Origin: Lachnospiraceae bacterium
GTDB lineage: Bacteria; Bacillota_A; Clostridia; Lachnospirales; Lachnospiraceae
DNA: 64,000 bases
Direction of reading: 5' to 3'
Assembly (NCBI GenBank): GCA_016287765.1
Contig: JAEEWS010000007.1
Coordinates: 23,268 to 87,267, forward strand
In this document: in pieces, positions 34,685 through 44,671 of the stretch
How the letters are laid out: the number at the start of each line of letters is the position of its first letter
Position numbering within the stretch: position 1 is the stretch's first letter
Translations under genes and position numbers: made by a program
Notes under the pieces: generated by a model
Told to the model about the DNA's origin: nothing
The model's database searches: none
Seen by the model: only the letters and a program-made list of their open reading frames with translations

Positions 34685-35596
34685 TCACATGGAAAGGAAC
34701 ATTTTTTCGGGTTTATACTTGTTATCCGCAGGATCGAAGAAATATATGCCGCAGAAATCTCCACAGGAATCATATACTCTGTAAAACGTAAAATCTACAC
34801 AAGTAGTAACTTCTCTTTTTCTTAAAGGATTACCGTTCCGTACAAGTTTATCAAATTCTTCTTTTGTAGAAAGCGCAGGGTATTCATTAAAATACTCATC
34901 AATGGGTAAGATCACATCGGAAAGCCTGTCTTCCCCGGCAGCCTTTGCCACCTCCGAAAGCGTTACGGCACTATCTATCTCAAATCTTCCTGTTTTCATT
35001 CTGACCAGAGATTTCATGCATGCACAGGTTCCCAGCTCTTCTCCCAGATCCCTGCAAAGACTTCTGATATAAGTGCCTTTGCCGCAGGTGATCCTGATAC
35101 GTGCTTCTTTTAAAAGATCTTTTTCATCTTTTACAGTATCGAGCAATTCTATGGAATGGATGGTTACCGGTCTTTTTGCCACTTCAGCTGTTTTTCCTGC
35201 TCTGGCAAGTTCATACAGCTTTTTACCTTCCACCTTGATGGCTGAATACATGGGAGGCATCTGCATAATATCACCGGTGAAGGCTTTGAAGCTGCTTTTA
35301 AGCTGTTCCTCATCACAATTAACGGGAAGGGTTTTTATAACCTTTCCCGTAATATCTTCGGTGTCTGTAGCTGTTCCGAACAGTACTTCTGCCTCATATA
35401 TTTTTGTCTTAGCGGTTTCCATATCGCACAGCTTCGTAGCAGAACCTATGCAGACCGGAAGCACACCTGTTGCCAGAGGATCGAGGGTTCCTGTATGTCC
35501 TATGTGTTTGAAATGCAAAATTCCTCTGAGTTTTGCCACCACATCATGGGAGGTGAAGCCCTCTTCCTTGTATATATTTATAATTCCGTTGATCAT
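34685..35596 (-). CDS. truB: tRNA pseudouridine-55 synthase TruB
   Basis: TruB makes pseudouridine 55 in the T arm of tRNAs. The 303-residue protein has the catalytic aspartate in GHTGTLDPLATGVLPVC (about 34-50), the YSAIKVEGKKLYELAR segment (about 118-133), and a C-terminal extension. In many Clostridia a DHH-family phosphoesterase gene (nrnA) lies between rbfA and truB; it is absent here, and the gap is only 26 nt. Confidence 0.95.
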   Translation of the reverse strand: MINGIINIYKEEGFTSHDVVAKLRGILHFKHIGHTGTLDPLATGVLPVCIGSATKLCDMETAKTKIYEAEVLFGTATDTEDITGKVIKTLPVNCDEEQLKSSFKAFTGDIMQMPPMYSAIKVEGKKLYELARAGKTAEVAKRPVTIHSIELLDTVKDEKDLLKEARIRITCGKGTYIRSLCRDLGEELGTCACMKSLVRMKTGRFEIDSAVTLSEVAKAAGEDRLSDVILPIDEYFNEYPALSTKEEFDKLVRNGNPLRKREVTTCVDFTFYRVYDSCGDFCGIYFFDPADNKYKPEKMFLSM

Positions 35597-35622
35597 ATTC
35601 CTTTACGGATGAACAAAGAGCA

Positions 35623-36003
35623 TTACTCTTCTTCATCTTCTCTCTTGGGCATTGCGGCCATAACATCATCTATCTTTTTAGACATGTTTACACCGTATTC
35701 TATGGTTTGATCCACAACAAAGGTCAGTTCCGGGGTGTTCCTCATATTCATAGTATGAGCAAGCCTTCCGCGAATGAAACCGGCAGCCGAATTAAGGCCT
35801 TTAAGAGTTTCCTTCTTGGATTCTTCTCCGCCTAAAACACTGACCCAGACCTTGGCTGTCTTAAGATCCGGAGCCACATAAACGTCAACGACGCTGGTAA
35901 ACGGATCGATCCTGGGATCATGAACCTCATCACGTATGATCAGGGAAAGTTCACGAAGAACTTCCTGACTCACACGAATGTTTTTAATGCTGTTTTTTTT
36001 CAT
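35623..36003 (-). CDS. rbfA: Ribosome-binding factor A
   Basis: RbfA is a cold-associated 30S maturation factor. The 126-residue protein has the KH-like fold with RVSQEVLRELSLIIRDEV near the start, DPFTSVVDVYVAPDLKTAKV (about 38-57), and the RGRLAHTMNMRNTPEL segment (about 84-99). The start overlaps the infB stop by 4 nt (ATGA). Confidence 0.95.
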   Translation of the reverse strand: MKKNSIKNIRVSQEVLRELSLIIRDEVHDPRIDPFTSVVDVYVAPDLKTAKVWVSVLGGEESKKETLKGLNSAAGFIRGRLAHTMNMRNTPELTFVVDQTIEYGVNMSKKIDDVMAAMPKREDEEE

Positions 36004-39000
36004 TTTCTCGGTACCTCTACCATCTGATAAAGTTCGATCTGATCTCCTTCAAGAAGATCACTGAACTTTTCAAAAACAAGACCGCATTCATATCCTGCAT
36101 TAACTTCCTTAACATCATCCTTGAATCTCTTTAAGGAAGCGAGATTTCCGTCGAATATCTGATTTCCGCCACGTGAGATACGTGCCTTGCAACCGCGAAC
36201 GATCTTACCGTCCAGAACAAAGGAACCGGCGATGATACCAACCTGTGAAGCCTTGAAGGTCTGTCTTACTTCCGCATGAGCTATGATCTGCTCCTCAAAT
36301 ACAGGATCAAGCATACCCTTCATTGCAGATTCCACATCGTCAATAGCATCATAGATGACACTGTAGTTTCTTAAGTCGATCTTTTCTCTGTCACAGATAT
36401 CCTTGGCTGTATTATCAGCCTTAACATTGAAGGCAATGATGATAGCATTGGAAGCGCCCGCAAGCGTTGCATCGGACTCATTGACCGCTCCTACACCGCT
36501 GTGGATGATACGAACTGCAACTTCTTCGTTGGAAAGCTTGATGAGAGACTGCTTGATAGCTTCTACAGAGCCCTGTACATCTGCCTTTACGATAACATTC
36601 AATTCTTTTACATTACCTGCCTGGATCTGTGAGAACAATCCGTCAAGCGAAAGCTTAGCCTTGGTCTCGGCGATGAGTTTCTCCTTATTCTGGGCAATAT
36701 ATGCATTGGCAATAGCCTTGGCTTCTTTATCGCTTGCGGTGGCAACCACTACTTCACCTGCATCGGGAACGGAATTGAGACCAAGGATCTCAACAGGCAT
36801 TGAAGGTGTAGCCATCTTTACTTTTTCGTGCTTGTCGTTGATAAGAGCACGGACCTTACCCATAGCAGAACCGATAACCACATTGTCACCGATCTTAAGA
36901 GTACCCTTTTGAACAAGAACCGTAGCCACAGGACCACGTCCCTTATCAAGCTGAGCCTCTACAACGATACCTCTTGCCTGACGATCCGGATTAGCCTTTA
37001 ATTCAAGTACATCCGCGGTAAGGATGATCATTTCCAGGAGTTGTTCGATACCTTCATGAGTCTTTGCGGAAACGGGTACGAAGGTAGTGCTTCCGCCCCA
37101 TTCTTCGGATACAAGACCATATTCGGTAAGTTCTCTCTTAACTCTTTCAATATTTGCGGTGGGCTTATCGATCTTATTGATCGCTACAATGATCTCTACG
37201 CCTGCAGCCTTTGCATGGTTAATGGCTTCAATGGTCTGAGGCATTACGCCGTCATCGGCAGCAACGACCAGAACTGCGATATCCGTTGAATTTGCGCCAC
37301 GCATACGCATAGCTGTGAAGGCCTCATGTCCGGGTGTATCCAGGAATGTGATCTTCTGACCGTTGATCTCGACCATATAAGCACCGATGTGCTGCGTGAT
37401 ACCACCTGCTTCTCTTGAAGTAACATTAGTGGTACGGATAGCATCAAGAAGGGATGTTTTACCGTGGTCAACATGTCCCATTACGCAAACAACGGGAGGA
37501 CGCTTAACCATCTTGTTTTCATCTTCTTCATCTTCCTTAAGAAGTTCGGCAACCATATCCACTTTTTCTTCATGTTCGGCAATGATCTCGTATTCAAGTG
37601 CGATATTCTCAGCTTCTTCAAAAGTGATATCCGAGTTAACGGAGCAGATCTTACCGGAAAGGAAAAGCTTCTTAACGATATCTGCGCCCTTGATCTTCAT
37701 CTTATCGGCAAGTTCCTGGATGGTAAGAACATCAGGTATACTGATGGTCTTGATAGCATCTTCTTCAACCTGAACTTTAACGGGTTCGGGCTTATGGAAA
37801 GCTCCCGCACGGTTAGGATCCTTGATCTTGCCCTTCTTGCCGCCCTGAAGCTCATCATAGTCATCAAAGCGCTTATTTGCCTTTTCCCTGTCTTTGCTCT
37901 TGTCGTTTCTGCGGTTGGTCTGCTGCTTCATTGACTCAGCAATTTCAGGTGAATTACTCCTCTTCTTGGGATCTCTTGCATGAGAAACAGGCCTGGACTC
38001 ATCTTCATCCTTGCCTCCTCCGAAGCCTCCCTGAGGTCTGGTGGAAAATCCGCTACTGCGGCCTCTGTTTCCGCCGTTATTGTCTCTTGCTCCTCCGGCT
38101 ACAGCACTTGCACCGTAGCTTCTCTGGTTTTTATTCTCAAAAAGGTTGCTGTGACCGCGATTATTGCCGTCATATTTACTCTCAACCTTCTGGAAATGGT
38201 TTCTGTCGGAAGTAGGACGATTATTGTTTCTGGGTCCGTTCTGACGATCCTGATTTCTTGAAGCTGTGTCTCTTCCCTCATTTCTGCGATCGGGACGATT
38301 CTCGTTGTTAATTGAACGTCTTTCACCGTTTTGAGAACGATCGTTCCTCTTTTCTCCCATATTTGTCCGGTTAACGCTGTCTGCACCGGCACGTTTGATA
38401 ATATTGGGACGAACGGGATTATTAAGGGTCTTGAAAACCTTTTCGGGTTTTTCTTCACCCTCGTTCTTATTATCAACGGGTGCATCGGTGGAAGAAGGTG
38501 TTGTGGCTGCAGCTTTTGCTGCTTCTTCCTCTTTTGCTGCTTCGGCAGCTTTTTCTGCACGGTTCTTTTCAGCTTCAACTGCCTTTTGTTCTTCTATGTT
38601 TTTTTCTATATCAGCTGCCTCTTTGCGAGCTTTGGCTGCAAGTTCATTCGCCTTTGCTTCATCCTCGGCCGCCTTCTTTGCTGCTTTTACTTTCTCAGCC
38701 TCACGTCTTGCCTGGTTTTCCTTGATCTTTTCTCTCTTTAAAGCTTCAAGTTCTTCTTCGGATCTGAAAGTACCGTGAATAAGACGGTTGTCTCCGTCAT
38801 CGCTGGAAATTACCACTCCGTTTATTGTTCTGGGGCCATTGGTTCTGGGGGCACCCGGACGCTGATTTCTCTGTCCCGCAAAGGATGATCTTCTGTCCTG
38901 AGGTCCGTTTAACATCTGTCTCTTTTGCCCCTGCTGCATCTGTCTTCTTTCTTCGGGACCATCCAGCATTCTTCTTACGGGCTGTCCGTTACGAGGGCCG

Positions 39001-39335
39001 TCTGCCATTTGTCTTCTTTGATTCTGTTGCTGCATTAATTGTCTCTTTTCTTCAGGTCCGCTAAGCATTTTTCTGGGAGCACCCTGCACATCATTTGTCC
39101 TGCGTACAGGTTTCTGTCCCGTAGGGGCATTTCCTGAGGGAGCACTTTTTATTTCACTCCTTGCAGGTGTGGCCTTCTTCTTTCCGAAATGCTCGTTCAC
39201 CATTTTTATAGCATCTTCATCAACGCTGTTCATGTGGCTTGATACCTCCACATTGTGAGCGTTAAGAAAATCTATTATTTCTTTGTTTGATACATTAAGT
39301 TCTCCGGATAATTCGGATATTCTCTTTTTTGCCAT
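36000..39335 (-). CDS. infB: Translation initiation factor IF-2
   Basis: IF-2 places initiator tRNA on the ribosome. The 1111-residue protein has an N-terminal IF2-N domain (about 1-50), a roughly 450-residue low-complexity linker, a second IF2-N domain (about 525-590), the GTPase ([15 protein letters not shown] about 620, [13 protein letters not shown]), and the C-terminal domains. The linker has four MxxGPxxxR-type repeats between about residues 90 and 150, then Ala/Glu/Lys-rich and Arg/Asn-rich stretches. The gene overlaps ylxQ by 1 nt and rbfA by 4 nt. Confidence 0.97.
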   Translation of the reverse strand: MAKKRISELSGELNVSNKEIIDFLNAHNVEVSSHMNSVDEDAIKMVNEHFGKKKATPARSEIKSAPSGNAPTGQKPVRRTNDVQGAPRKMLSGPEEKRQLMQQQNQRRQMADGPRNGQPVRRMLDGPEERRQMQQGQKRQMLNGPQDRRSSFAGQRNQRPGAPRTNGPRTINGVVISSDDGDNRLIHGTFRSEEELEALKREKIKENQARREAEKVKAAKKAAEDEAKANELAAKARKEAADIEKNIEEQKAVEAEKNRAEKAAEAAKEEEAAKAAATTPSSTDAPVDNKNEGEEKPEKVFKTLNNPVRPNIIKRAGADSVNRTNMGEKRNDRSQNGERRSINNENRPDRRNEGRDTASRNQDRQNGPRNNNRPTSDRNHFQKVESKYDGNNRGHSNLFENKNQRSYGASAVAGGARDNNGGNRGRSSGFSTRPQGGFGGGKDEDESRPVSHARDPKKRSNSPEIAESMKQQTNRRNDKSKDREKANKRFDDYDELQGGKKGKIKDPNRAGAFHKPEPVKVQVEEDAIKTISIPDVLTIQELADKMKIKGADIVKKLFLSGKICSVNSDITFEEAENIALEYEIIAEHEEKVDMVAELLKEDEEDENKMVKRPPVVCVMGHVDHGKTSLLDAIRTTNVTSREAGGITQHIGAYMVEINGQKITFLDTPGHEAFTAMRMRGANSTDIAVLVVAADDGVMPQTIEAINHAKAAGVEIIVAINKIDKPTANIERVKRELTEYGLVSEEWGGSTTFVPVSAKTHEGIEQLLEMIILTADVLELKANPDRQARGIVVEAQLDKGRGPVATVLVQKGTLKIGDNVVIGSAMGKVRALINDKHEKVKMATPSMPVEILGLNSVPDAGEVVVATASDKEAKAIANAYIAQNKEKLIAETKAKLSLDGLFSQIQAGNVKELNVIVKADVQGSVEAIKQSLIKLSNEEVAVRIIHSGVGAVNESDATLAGASNAIIIAFNVKADNTAKDICDREKIDLRNYSVIYDAIDDVESAMKGMLDPVFEEQIIAHAEVRQTFKASQVGIIAGSFVLDGKIVRGCKARISRGGNQIFDGNLASLKRFKDDVKEVNAGYECGLVFEKFSDLLEGDQIELYQMVEVPRK

Positions 39336-39676
39336 TAATTGGACTCCTTCATGATCTTTTCAAGGGTTAACATCTTCTTTTGAAAGCTTTTCGCGAAGCC
39401 TTCATCTATTATTGCAACAGATGAGCGCTCTTGCTTACCTATCGCAGATCCAAGTTCCTCCTTTTTACCGAAAACAATTATCGGCACCTTGTAAAATGAA
39501 CATTTATCGTTGAACAATTTTTGGGTGTTATCTGATGCATCCTCCGCAACGATAACACAAAAAGCTTTTCCGGCTTTAACCGCAGTTTCTGTCTGAAACT
39601 CACCGCTTTGAAGCTTGCCTGCTTTTTGCATGAGCGACAAAAAGGTTAAAAGACTTTTTCTGGAATTATCATCCAT
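39335..39676 (-). CDS. ylxQ: L7Ae-family ribosomal protein YlxQ
   Basis: The 113-residue protein has the L7Ae/L30e fold: LLTFLSLMQKAGKLQSGEF near the start, KAFCVIVAEDASDNTQ (about 37-52) and the VPIIVFGKKEELG segment. Such proteins bind kink-turn RNA. I start at 39676 (MDDNSRKS), which overlaps ylxR by 8 nt; the longer frame would overlap ylxR over most of its length. It lies between ylxR and infB as in Bacillus. Confidence 0.9.
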   Translation of the reverse strand: MDDNSRKSLLTFLSLMQKAGKLQSGEFQTETAVKAGKAFCVIVAEDASDNTQKLFNDKCSFYKVPIIVFGKKEELGSAIGKQERSSVAIIDEGFAKSFQKKMLTLEKIMKESN

Positions 39677-39938
39677 TATTTTCCATCTCCTTGATGAGTT
39701 CCTCATAAACTTCATCGGGTATTGCAGTAGAAAGGGATTTTGCAATACTGCCGGATTTTCTGGCTTTTTTAAAGCACTCGACCGAATCGCATATATATGC
39801 TCCGCGGCCATTGGCTCTACCGGTTTTGTCGATCTTGATATCTCCCTCCGGAGTTCTTAACACACGGATAAGTTCTTTTTTGGACTTAACAGCGCCGCAT
39901 CCGGTACATTTTCTCATAGGGATCTTTTTTTCTGCCAT
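39669..39938 (-). CDS. ylxR: YlxR (DUF448) RNA-binding-type protein
   Basis: The 89-residue protein has the family core KIPMRKCTGCGAVKSKKELIRV and TGRANGRGAYIC. The cysteine pair CTGC is conserved. Its role is thought to be RNA-binding or transcription-linked. It sits 1 nt after nusA and overlaps ylxQ. Confidence 0.94.
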   Translation of the reverse strand: MAEKKIPMRKCTGCGAVKSKKELIRVLRTPEGDIKIDKTGRANGRGAYICDSVECFKKARKSGSIAKSLSTAIPDEVYEELIKEMENNG

Positions 39939-39939
39939 T

Positions 39940-41076
39940 TTATTCTTCCTCTTCGGGAACCTCTACTTCGTTAACATCTATTCCCGCTTCCTGGGATTCG
40001 GATTTAATATCGATCTTATAGCCTGTAAGCTTTGCGGCAAGTCTTGCATTCTGGCCTTCTCTGCCGATAGCAAGTGAAAGCTGATAATCGGGAACGATTA
40101 CTCTTGCCTTCTTTTCCTCGGGATCTACAGTAACGGATACAACCTTCGCAGGGCTTAAGGAATTCTCGATAAGAACTGCGGGATCCTCGCTCCAGACGAT
40201 TATATCTATCTTTTCACCGTGAAGTTCATCAACGATGGCATTTACTCTTGTTCCGTTTACGCCTACACAGGCACCTACGGGATCAACATTTGCATCGTTT
40301 GAGTGAACGGAGATCTTGGTTCTCTGTCCTGCTTCACGGGAAATGCTTTTGATCTCTACTATTCCGTCGGCAATCTCTGTAACTTCTTCTTCGAAAAGTC
40401 TCTTTACAAGATTGGGATGAGTTCTGGAAACCGACACTCTGGGTCCCTTGGGTGTATCCTCTACTCTTGTGACATAGAGCTTAACTCTTTCATTCTTATA
40501 AAACTCTTCACCCTTGATCTGCTCGGCAACGGGAAGAATGGTTTCGATCTTTCCGAGGGAAACGATGATGTTATAGTTCCCTCTGTCAGGATCCTGGAAG
40601 CACTGGATGATACCTGTAACGATATCATTTTCCTTCATGCTGTAGCTGGAGAAAAGAGCCTTTCTTTCTTCTTCGCGGATCTTCTGAACGATAACCTGCT
40701 TAGCCTTCTGAGCAGCCTTTCTTCCAAAATCCTTGGGGGTTACTTCGATATTTACCACATCTCCTTCTTCGTAAGGAGTGTTAAAACGGATCCTTGCAGC
40801 CTCCTTGGATATCTGAAGGTTCTCATCCTCAACCACATCAACTACCGTCTTTTCTTCAAATACTCTGAAAGAAGATGTGATGGGATCAAAATTGATCTTA
40901 ATGTTATCTGCCTGCTTAAACTCATCTTTGCAGGCTGTTATAAGTGAAGTCTCGATGGTCTCAAGCATAACTTCTTTTGATATGCCTTTTTCCTTTTCGA
41001 TTGCCTCTAAAGCCATTATCAGTTCATTATTTGCCTCAGGAGCTGCTTTTGCAGTACTCTTTTTTCTGGCTGCCAT
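39940..41076 (-). CDS. nusA: Transcription termination/antitermination factor NusA
   Basis: NusA binds RNA polymerase and stimulates hairpin-dependent pausing and termination. The 378-residue protein has the N-terminal polymerase-binding domain (about 15-130), the S1 domain (MKENDIVTGIIQCFQDPDRG, split at about 146-165) and two KH domains (GACVGVNGTRVNAIVDEL, SLAIGREGQNARLAAKLTG). It lacks the acidic C-terminal repeats of proteobacteria, as is normal in Firmicutes. It follows rimP by 56 nt. Confidence 0.97.
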   Translation of the reverse strand: MAARKKSTAKAAPEANNELIMALEAIEKEKGISKEVMLETIETSLITACKDEFKQADNIKINFDPITSSFRVFEEKTVVDVVEDENLQISKEAARIRFNTPYEEGDVVNIEVTPKDFGRKAAQKAKQVIVQKIREEERKALFSSYSMKENDIVTGIIQCFQDPDRGNYNIIVSLGKIETILPVAEQIKGEEFYKNERVKLYVTRVEDTPKGPRVSVSRTHPNLVKRLFEEEVTEIADGIVEIKSISREAGQRTKISVHSNDANVDPVGACVGVNGTRVNAIVDELHGEKIDIIVWSEDPAVLIENSLSPAKVVSVTVDPEEKKARVIVPDYQLSLAIGREGQNARLAAKLTGYKIDIKSESQEAGIDVNEVEVPEEEE

Positions 41077-41132
41077 TTTGTTTTCCTCCTATTTGTCTAT
41101 CATTTATTATCTGTAATAAAGTGCGGTCGGTT

Positions 41133-41600
41133 TTAAAAATGCACCGCAAGATTGATCTTGGCTATATTTGCTCTTTCTGCCACGAAGGTTTCTTCATTTT
41201 CAAGAGTAAGAGTTACTGACTTATCGTCAAAATCCTTAAGATATCCGTTAAACTCCTTTTGACCGTCAACCGCTTTAAAAAGTTTGACTTCCACTTCTTC
41301 ACCCAGGCTTCTTTTAAAATCCTTATCCTTTTTAAGAGCTCTTCCCAGTCCCGGAGAACTTACCTCAAAAATATAGGACTCTTCTATGAAATCCTGTTCG
41401 TCAAGAATATCATTCATTCTTCTGCTTACGATCTCACACTCATCGACAGTGATACCGCCGGGTTTATCAATATAAACCCTTAAATAATCTGTTCCGGCCT
41501 CTTTAACAAATTCCACATCCACCAGTTCAAAGTTAAGCTCTTCGCAGATAGGTGCGGCTATTTTTTCGGTTTTGGAACAATAATCATCTCTTTTGGACAT
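41133..41600 (-). CDS. rimP: Ribosome maturation factor RimP
   Basis: RimP is needed for 30S subunit maturation. The 155-residue protein has the family order: ELNFELVDVEFVKEAGTDYLRVYIDKPGGI (split at about 20-49), CEIVSRRMNDILDEQDFI, then VSSPGLGRALKKDKDF (about 80-95). AAGGAGA precedes the ATG. It is the first gene of the nusA-infB operon. Confidence 0.95.
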   Translation of the reverse strand: MSKRDDYCSKTEKIAAPICEELNFELVDVEFVKEAGTDYLRVYIDKPGGITVDECEIVSRRMNDILDEQDFIEESYIFEVSSPGLGRALKKDKDFKRSLGEEVEVKLFKAVDGQKEFNGYLKDFDDKSVTLTLENEETFVAERANIAKINLAVHF

Positions 41601-41632
41601 TCATATCTCCTTCGTTTTCATTTGCAAAAGTA

Positions 41633-41656
41633 AAGAGTGGATTCGCATCCACTCTT
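41633..41656 (-). promoter_or_regulatory. Terminator-like hairpin in the rimP-nusA leader (possible attenuator)
   Basis: AAGAGTGGAT (41633-41642) pairs perfectly with ATCCACTCTT (41647-41656) around a 4-nt loop. On the minus strand it is followed by TTACTTTTGC, an interrupted T-tract. It lies after the rimP promoter and about 33 nt before the gene. It could end alaS read-through, attenuate the rimP operon, or both. Confidence 0.65.
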
Positions 41657-41679
41657 AACTAGTCATTATATCGTATAAA

Positions 41680-41708
41680 TTTATAGCATCAAACCCTTTA
41701 ATTGTCAA
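41680..41708 (-). promoter_or_regulatory. Consensus promoter of the rimP-nusA-infB operon
   Basis: The minus strand has a perfect -35 TTGACA (41703-41708), a 17-base spacer and an extended -10 TGCTATAAA (hexamer 41680-41685). A second -10 TATAAT at 41665-41670 has a possible -35 TTGATG 16 bases upstream. Either start would place the leader hairpin inside the transcript. Confidence 0.78.
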
Positions 41709-41738
41709 GGCTTTCAGCCAAAAAAGTTGATCTTGGAC

Positions 41739-44414
41739 CTATTTGATCTGTGAATTCATGATCTCATTGGCTTTTTCAAGAGCTTTTTCTATACCTGAAG
41801 GATCTTTACCGCCTGCCTGAGCCATGTTGGGACGACCGCCGCCGCCACCTCCGAGAAGTCCGGCTACTTCACGGATCAGATTACCGCAATGAGCTCCCTT
41901 TGCAACCGCATCATCGGTAGCCATGGAAACAATTGTAACCTTACCGTCAACATTACTGATAAGAAGGACAAATGCTGTTCCCAGCTTTGCTTTCATATCA
42001 TCCCCCAGAGTCTTAAGCGCATTTCCGTCGGAATCTGCTATCTCTGCTGCGAGAAGTTTTACACCGTTCTTTTCTGTTACTTTGGAGTAAACATCGGAAG
42101 CGGAATTTGAAGCAAGTTTAGCTTTAAGCTTTTCATTCTCGCTCTTTAATGACTTGATCTCATCCAGCATTGCTTCGATCTTCTTGGCAAGATTACCGGG
42201 TTCACACTTGGCTGCTTTAACAGCATCAAGCATCTCCTTTTCGGCATTTCTGTAATACTCAAGCACGCCCTCTCCGGTCAAAGCTTCAATTCTTCTTGTG
42301 CCTGCTGCGATACCGGACTCGGAAACGATCTTAAAGCTTCCGATAACACCTGTATTTAATGCATGTGTACCGCCGCAGAATTCTATGGACCAGTCGCCCA
42401 TATTAACGACTCTGACAGTTGCACCGTACTTTTCGTTGAAAAGATGCTTTGCACCGGTCTTTTCCGCTTCTGCAATAGGCATTTCTTTTGTAACGATGGA
42501 GATATTTTCACGGATCTTTTCGTTAACAATATCTTCAACTCTCTTAATCTCATCACTTGTCATTGCAGAAAAATGAGAGAAGTCAAAGCGAAGTCTATCT
42601 TCGTTTACAAGAGAGCCCTTCTGCTCTACATGAGTTCCCAGCACCTGACGAAGTGCTTCCTGAAGAAGGTGTGTGGCGGAATGATTTTTGCAGGTCGCAT
42701 TTCTCTGATTCTTATCAACAGAAAGTGTTACTTCGTTGCCTACGCTGAAGGAACCGCTTTCAACAACACCCACATGACCGATCCTGCCGCCTTTAAGCTT
42801 AATAACATCGCTTACGGCAAAACTGCTGCTCTCACCGAAGGTGATGTAACCGGTATCTGCTTCCTGACCACCCATTGTGGCATAGAAAGGAGTTTCGTCA
42901 ACGATTATGGTTCCTACCTGACCTTCTGTCAATGTATCGGTAAGTTCGGTCTCAGTGGTAAGAACGGATATCTTCGAATTATACTCAAGGTTGTCATAAC
43001 CTACAAAGGATGAGGTTACAGTGGGATCGATCAAATCGTAGACAGTTGCGTCTGCACCCATATAAGATGCATTGGCACCTTTATTCTTTCTGTCGGCTCT
43101 TGCGGCAGCCTTCTGCTTCTCCATGCAAAGTTTGAAACCTTCTTTGTCATAGGTCATTCCCTTATCGGAAAGGATCTCCTCTGTAAGATCTGTAGGGAAT
43201 CCGTAGGTGTCATAAAGCTTAAATACATCTTCTCCCGAAAGGATCTTGGATCCTGCTTCGGAGCACTTTTCTTCCATTTCGGAAAGGATGGCAAGTCCCT
43301 TATCTATAGTCTTGTTAAAGGTCTCTTCCTCGTTGGTGATAACCTTTAAAATGAAATCTTTCTTTTCCTCAAGCTCCGGATAGCCGTCCTTGGATTCGTT
43401 TATAACCACTTGACAAAGTTTTGCCAGGAAAAGTCCGTCGATGCCCAACAGTCTTCCGTGACGTGCGGCACGACGAAGGAGTCTTCTTAAAACATATCCT
43501 CTGCCACCATTGGAAGGAGTGATACCGTCCGATGTCATGAAGGTAACGGAACGGATATGGTCGGTAATAAGACGGATGGATACATCCTTTACGGGATCAG
43601 ATTCATATTCGGTATTTGCAAGACGACAAACCGCGTCTCTGATAGCCTTCATCGTGTCTATATCGAAAACGGTATCCACGTCCTGAACAACAACCGCAAG
43701 ACGCTCAAGTCCCATACCTGTATCGATATTCTTCTGCTTGAGCTCGGTATAATTTCCTTTGCCGTCGTTTTCAAACTGGGTGAACACGTTATTCCAAACT
43801 TCCATGAACCTGTCGCAATCACAGCCGACCTTACAATCAGGCTTACCGCAGCCGTATTTGATACCTCTGTCGTAATAGATCTCTGAGCAGGGACCGCAAG
43901 GGCCTGCGCCGTGCTCCCAGAAGTTGTCGCATTCTTTTGTTACCGGATCGCGATAGAATCTTGTGATCTTTTCCGCAGGAATACCGATCTCCTTGTTCCA
44001 GATCTCAAAGGCTTCGTCATCCTCTCCGTAGATGGAAGGATAAAGTCTGTCGGCTTCAAGTCCAACTACCTTTGTAAGGAATTCCCAGCTCCAATGAATG
44101 GCTTCTCTCTTAAAGTAATCTCCGAAAGAGAAATTCCCCAGCATTTCAAAGAAAGTAAGATGACGTGCTGTATGTCCTACATTTTCAATATCACCTGTTC
44201 TGATACATTTCTGGCATGTGCAGACGCGATTTCTCGGAGGGATCTCCTGTCCGGTGAAATAAGGCTTCATAGGCGCCATGCCCGCATTGATGAGCAAAAG
44301 AGATTTATCATTTTGAGGAACCAGCGAAAAGCTGTTAAGCTTTAAGTGTCCTTTTGATTCAAAAAATTCAAGATAGGATTTACGGAGTTCATTAACTCCC
44401 ATTTTTTTAACCAT
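41739..44414 (-). CDS. alaS: Alanyl-tRNA synthetase
   Basis: AlaS charges and proof-reads tRNA-Ala. The 891-residue protein has the class II catalytic domain (about 1-250), the tRNA recognition domain, the editing domain with the zinc site HSATH (about 575) and CGGTH (about 670), and the C-Ala domain with a GGGGGGRPNMAQ loop. I use the ATG at 44414 (MVKKMGVN), five bases after GGAGG. A TTG four codons earlier overlaps that ribosome site. The leader is only about 75 nt, too short for a T-box. Confidence 0.97.
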   Translation of the reverse strand: MVKKMGVNELRKSYLEFFESKGHLKLNSFSLVPQNDKSLLLINAGMAPMKPYFTGQEIPPRNRVCTCQKCIRTGDIENVGHTARHLTFFEMLGNFSFGDYFKREAIHWSWEFLTKVVGLEADRLYPSIYGEDDEAFEIWNKEIGIPAEKITRFYRDPVTKECDNFWEHGAGPCGPCSEIYYDRGIKYGCGKPDCKVGCDCDRFMEVWNNVFTQFENDGKGNYTELKQKNIDTGMGLERLAVVVQDVDTVFDIDTMKAIRDAVCRLANTEYESDPVKDVSIRLITDHIRSVTFMTSDGITPSNGGRGYVLRRLLRRAARHGRLLGIDGLFLAKLCQVVINESKDGYPELEEKKDFILKVITNEEETFNKTIDKGLAILSEMEEKCSEAGSKILSGEDVFKLYDTYGFPTDLTEEILSDKGMTYDKEGFKLCMEKQKAAARADRKNKGANASYMGADATVYDLIDPTVTSSFVGYDNLEYNSKISVLTTETELTDTLTEGQVGTIIVDETPFYATMGGQEADTGYITFGESSSFAVSDVIKLKGGRIGHVGVVESGSFSVGNEVTLSVDKNQRNATCKNHSATHLLQEALRQVLGTHVEQKGSLVNEDRLRFDFSHFSAMTSDEIKRVEDIVNEKIRENISIVTKEMPIAEAEKTGAKHLFNEKYGATVRVVNMGDWSIEFCGGTHALNTGVIGSFKIVSESGIAAGTRRIEALTGEGVLEYYRNAEKEMLDAVKAAKCEPGNLAKKIEAMLDEIKSLKSENEKLKAKLASNSASDVYSKVTEKNGVKLLAAEIADSDGNALKTLGDDMKAKLGTAFVLLISNVDGKVTIVSMATDDAVAKGAHCGNLIREVAGLLGGGGGGRPNMAQAGGKDPSGIEKALEKANEIMNSQIK

Positions 44415-44496
44415 TTTATCCTCCAAACCTGGGTCAATTCATTGTACAAAGGAATACTCCATCGCACATTCAGCCCATTTGACTTCAACTCAAAAG

Positions 44497-44525
44497 ATTA
44501 TAGTTATTAAAGAATTAAAAGTCAA
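44497..44525 (-). promoter_or_regulatory. Promoter of alaS
   Basis: TTGACT (44520-44525), a 17-base spacer and a perfect TATAAT (44497-44502) are on the minus strand, immediately after the tRNA terminator. Confidence 0.78.
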
Positions 44526-44529
44526 TAAC

Positions 44530-44556
44530 AAAAAAAATCGAAACCGCAGTTTCGAT
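44530..44556 (-). terminator. Rho-independent terminator after tRNA-Glu
   Basis: ATCGAAAC (44537-44544) pairs with GTTTCGAT (44549-44556) around a 4-nt loop, followed on the minus strand by a run of seven Ts. It lies about 34 nt after the tRNA. Confidence 0.88.
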
Positions 44557-44589
44557 CATTTTGGGTTGGGCTGTTTAAAAAACAGTGAG

Positions 44590-44661
44590 CAGCTCGTATC
44601 GGAATCGAACCGGTGATTTCGCCGTGAGAGGGCGACGTCTTAGCCTCTTGACCAACGAGCC
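44590..44661 (-). tRNA. tRNA-Glu, anticodon CTC
   Basis: A 72-nt cloverleaf reads on the minus strand from GGCTCGT to the discriminator G. The anticodon loop is CTCTCAC with anticodon CTC (codon GAG), on a perfect 5-bp stem TCGCC/GGCGA. The D arm and the TTCGATT T loop are normal. Two faults stand out: a G-T pair at the first acceptor position and a C-A mismatch in the T stem (ACCGG/CCGAT). No CCA is encoded. It has its own promoter and terminator, so it is likely expressed. Confidence 0.88.
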
Positions 44662-44671
44662 ATGTGCCACT

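Noticed and set aside
44415..44490. T-box riboswitch for alaS
   Set aside because: The distance from promoter to start codon is about 75 nt, with no T-box sequence and no antiterminator.
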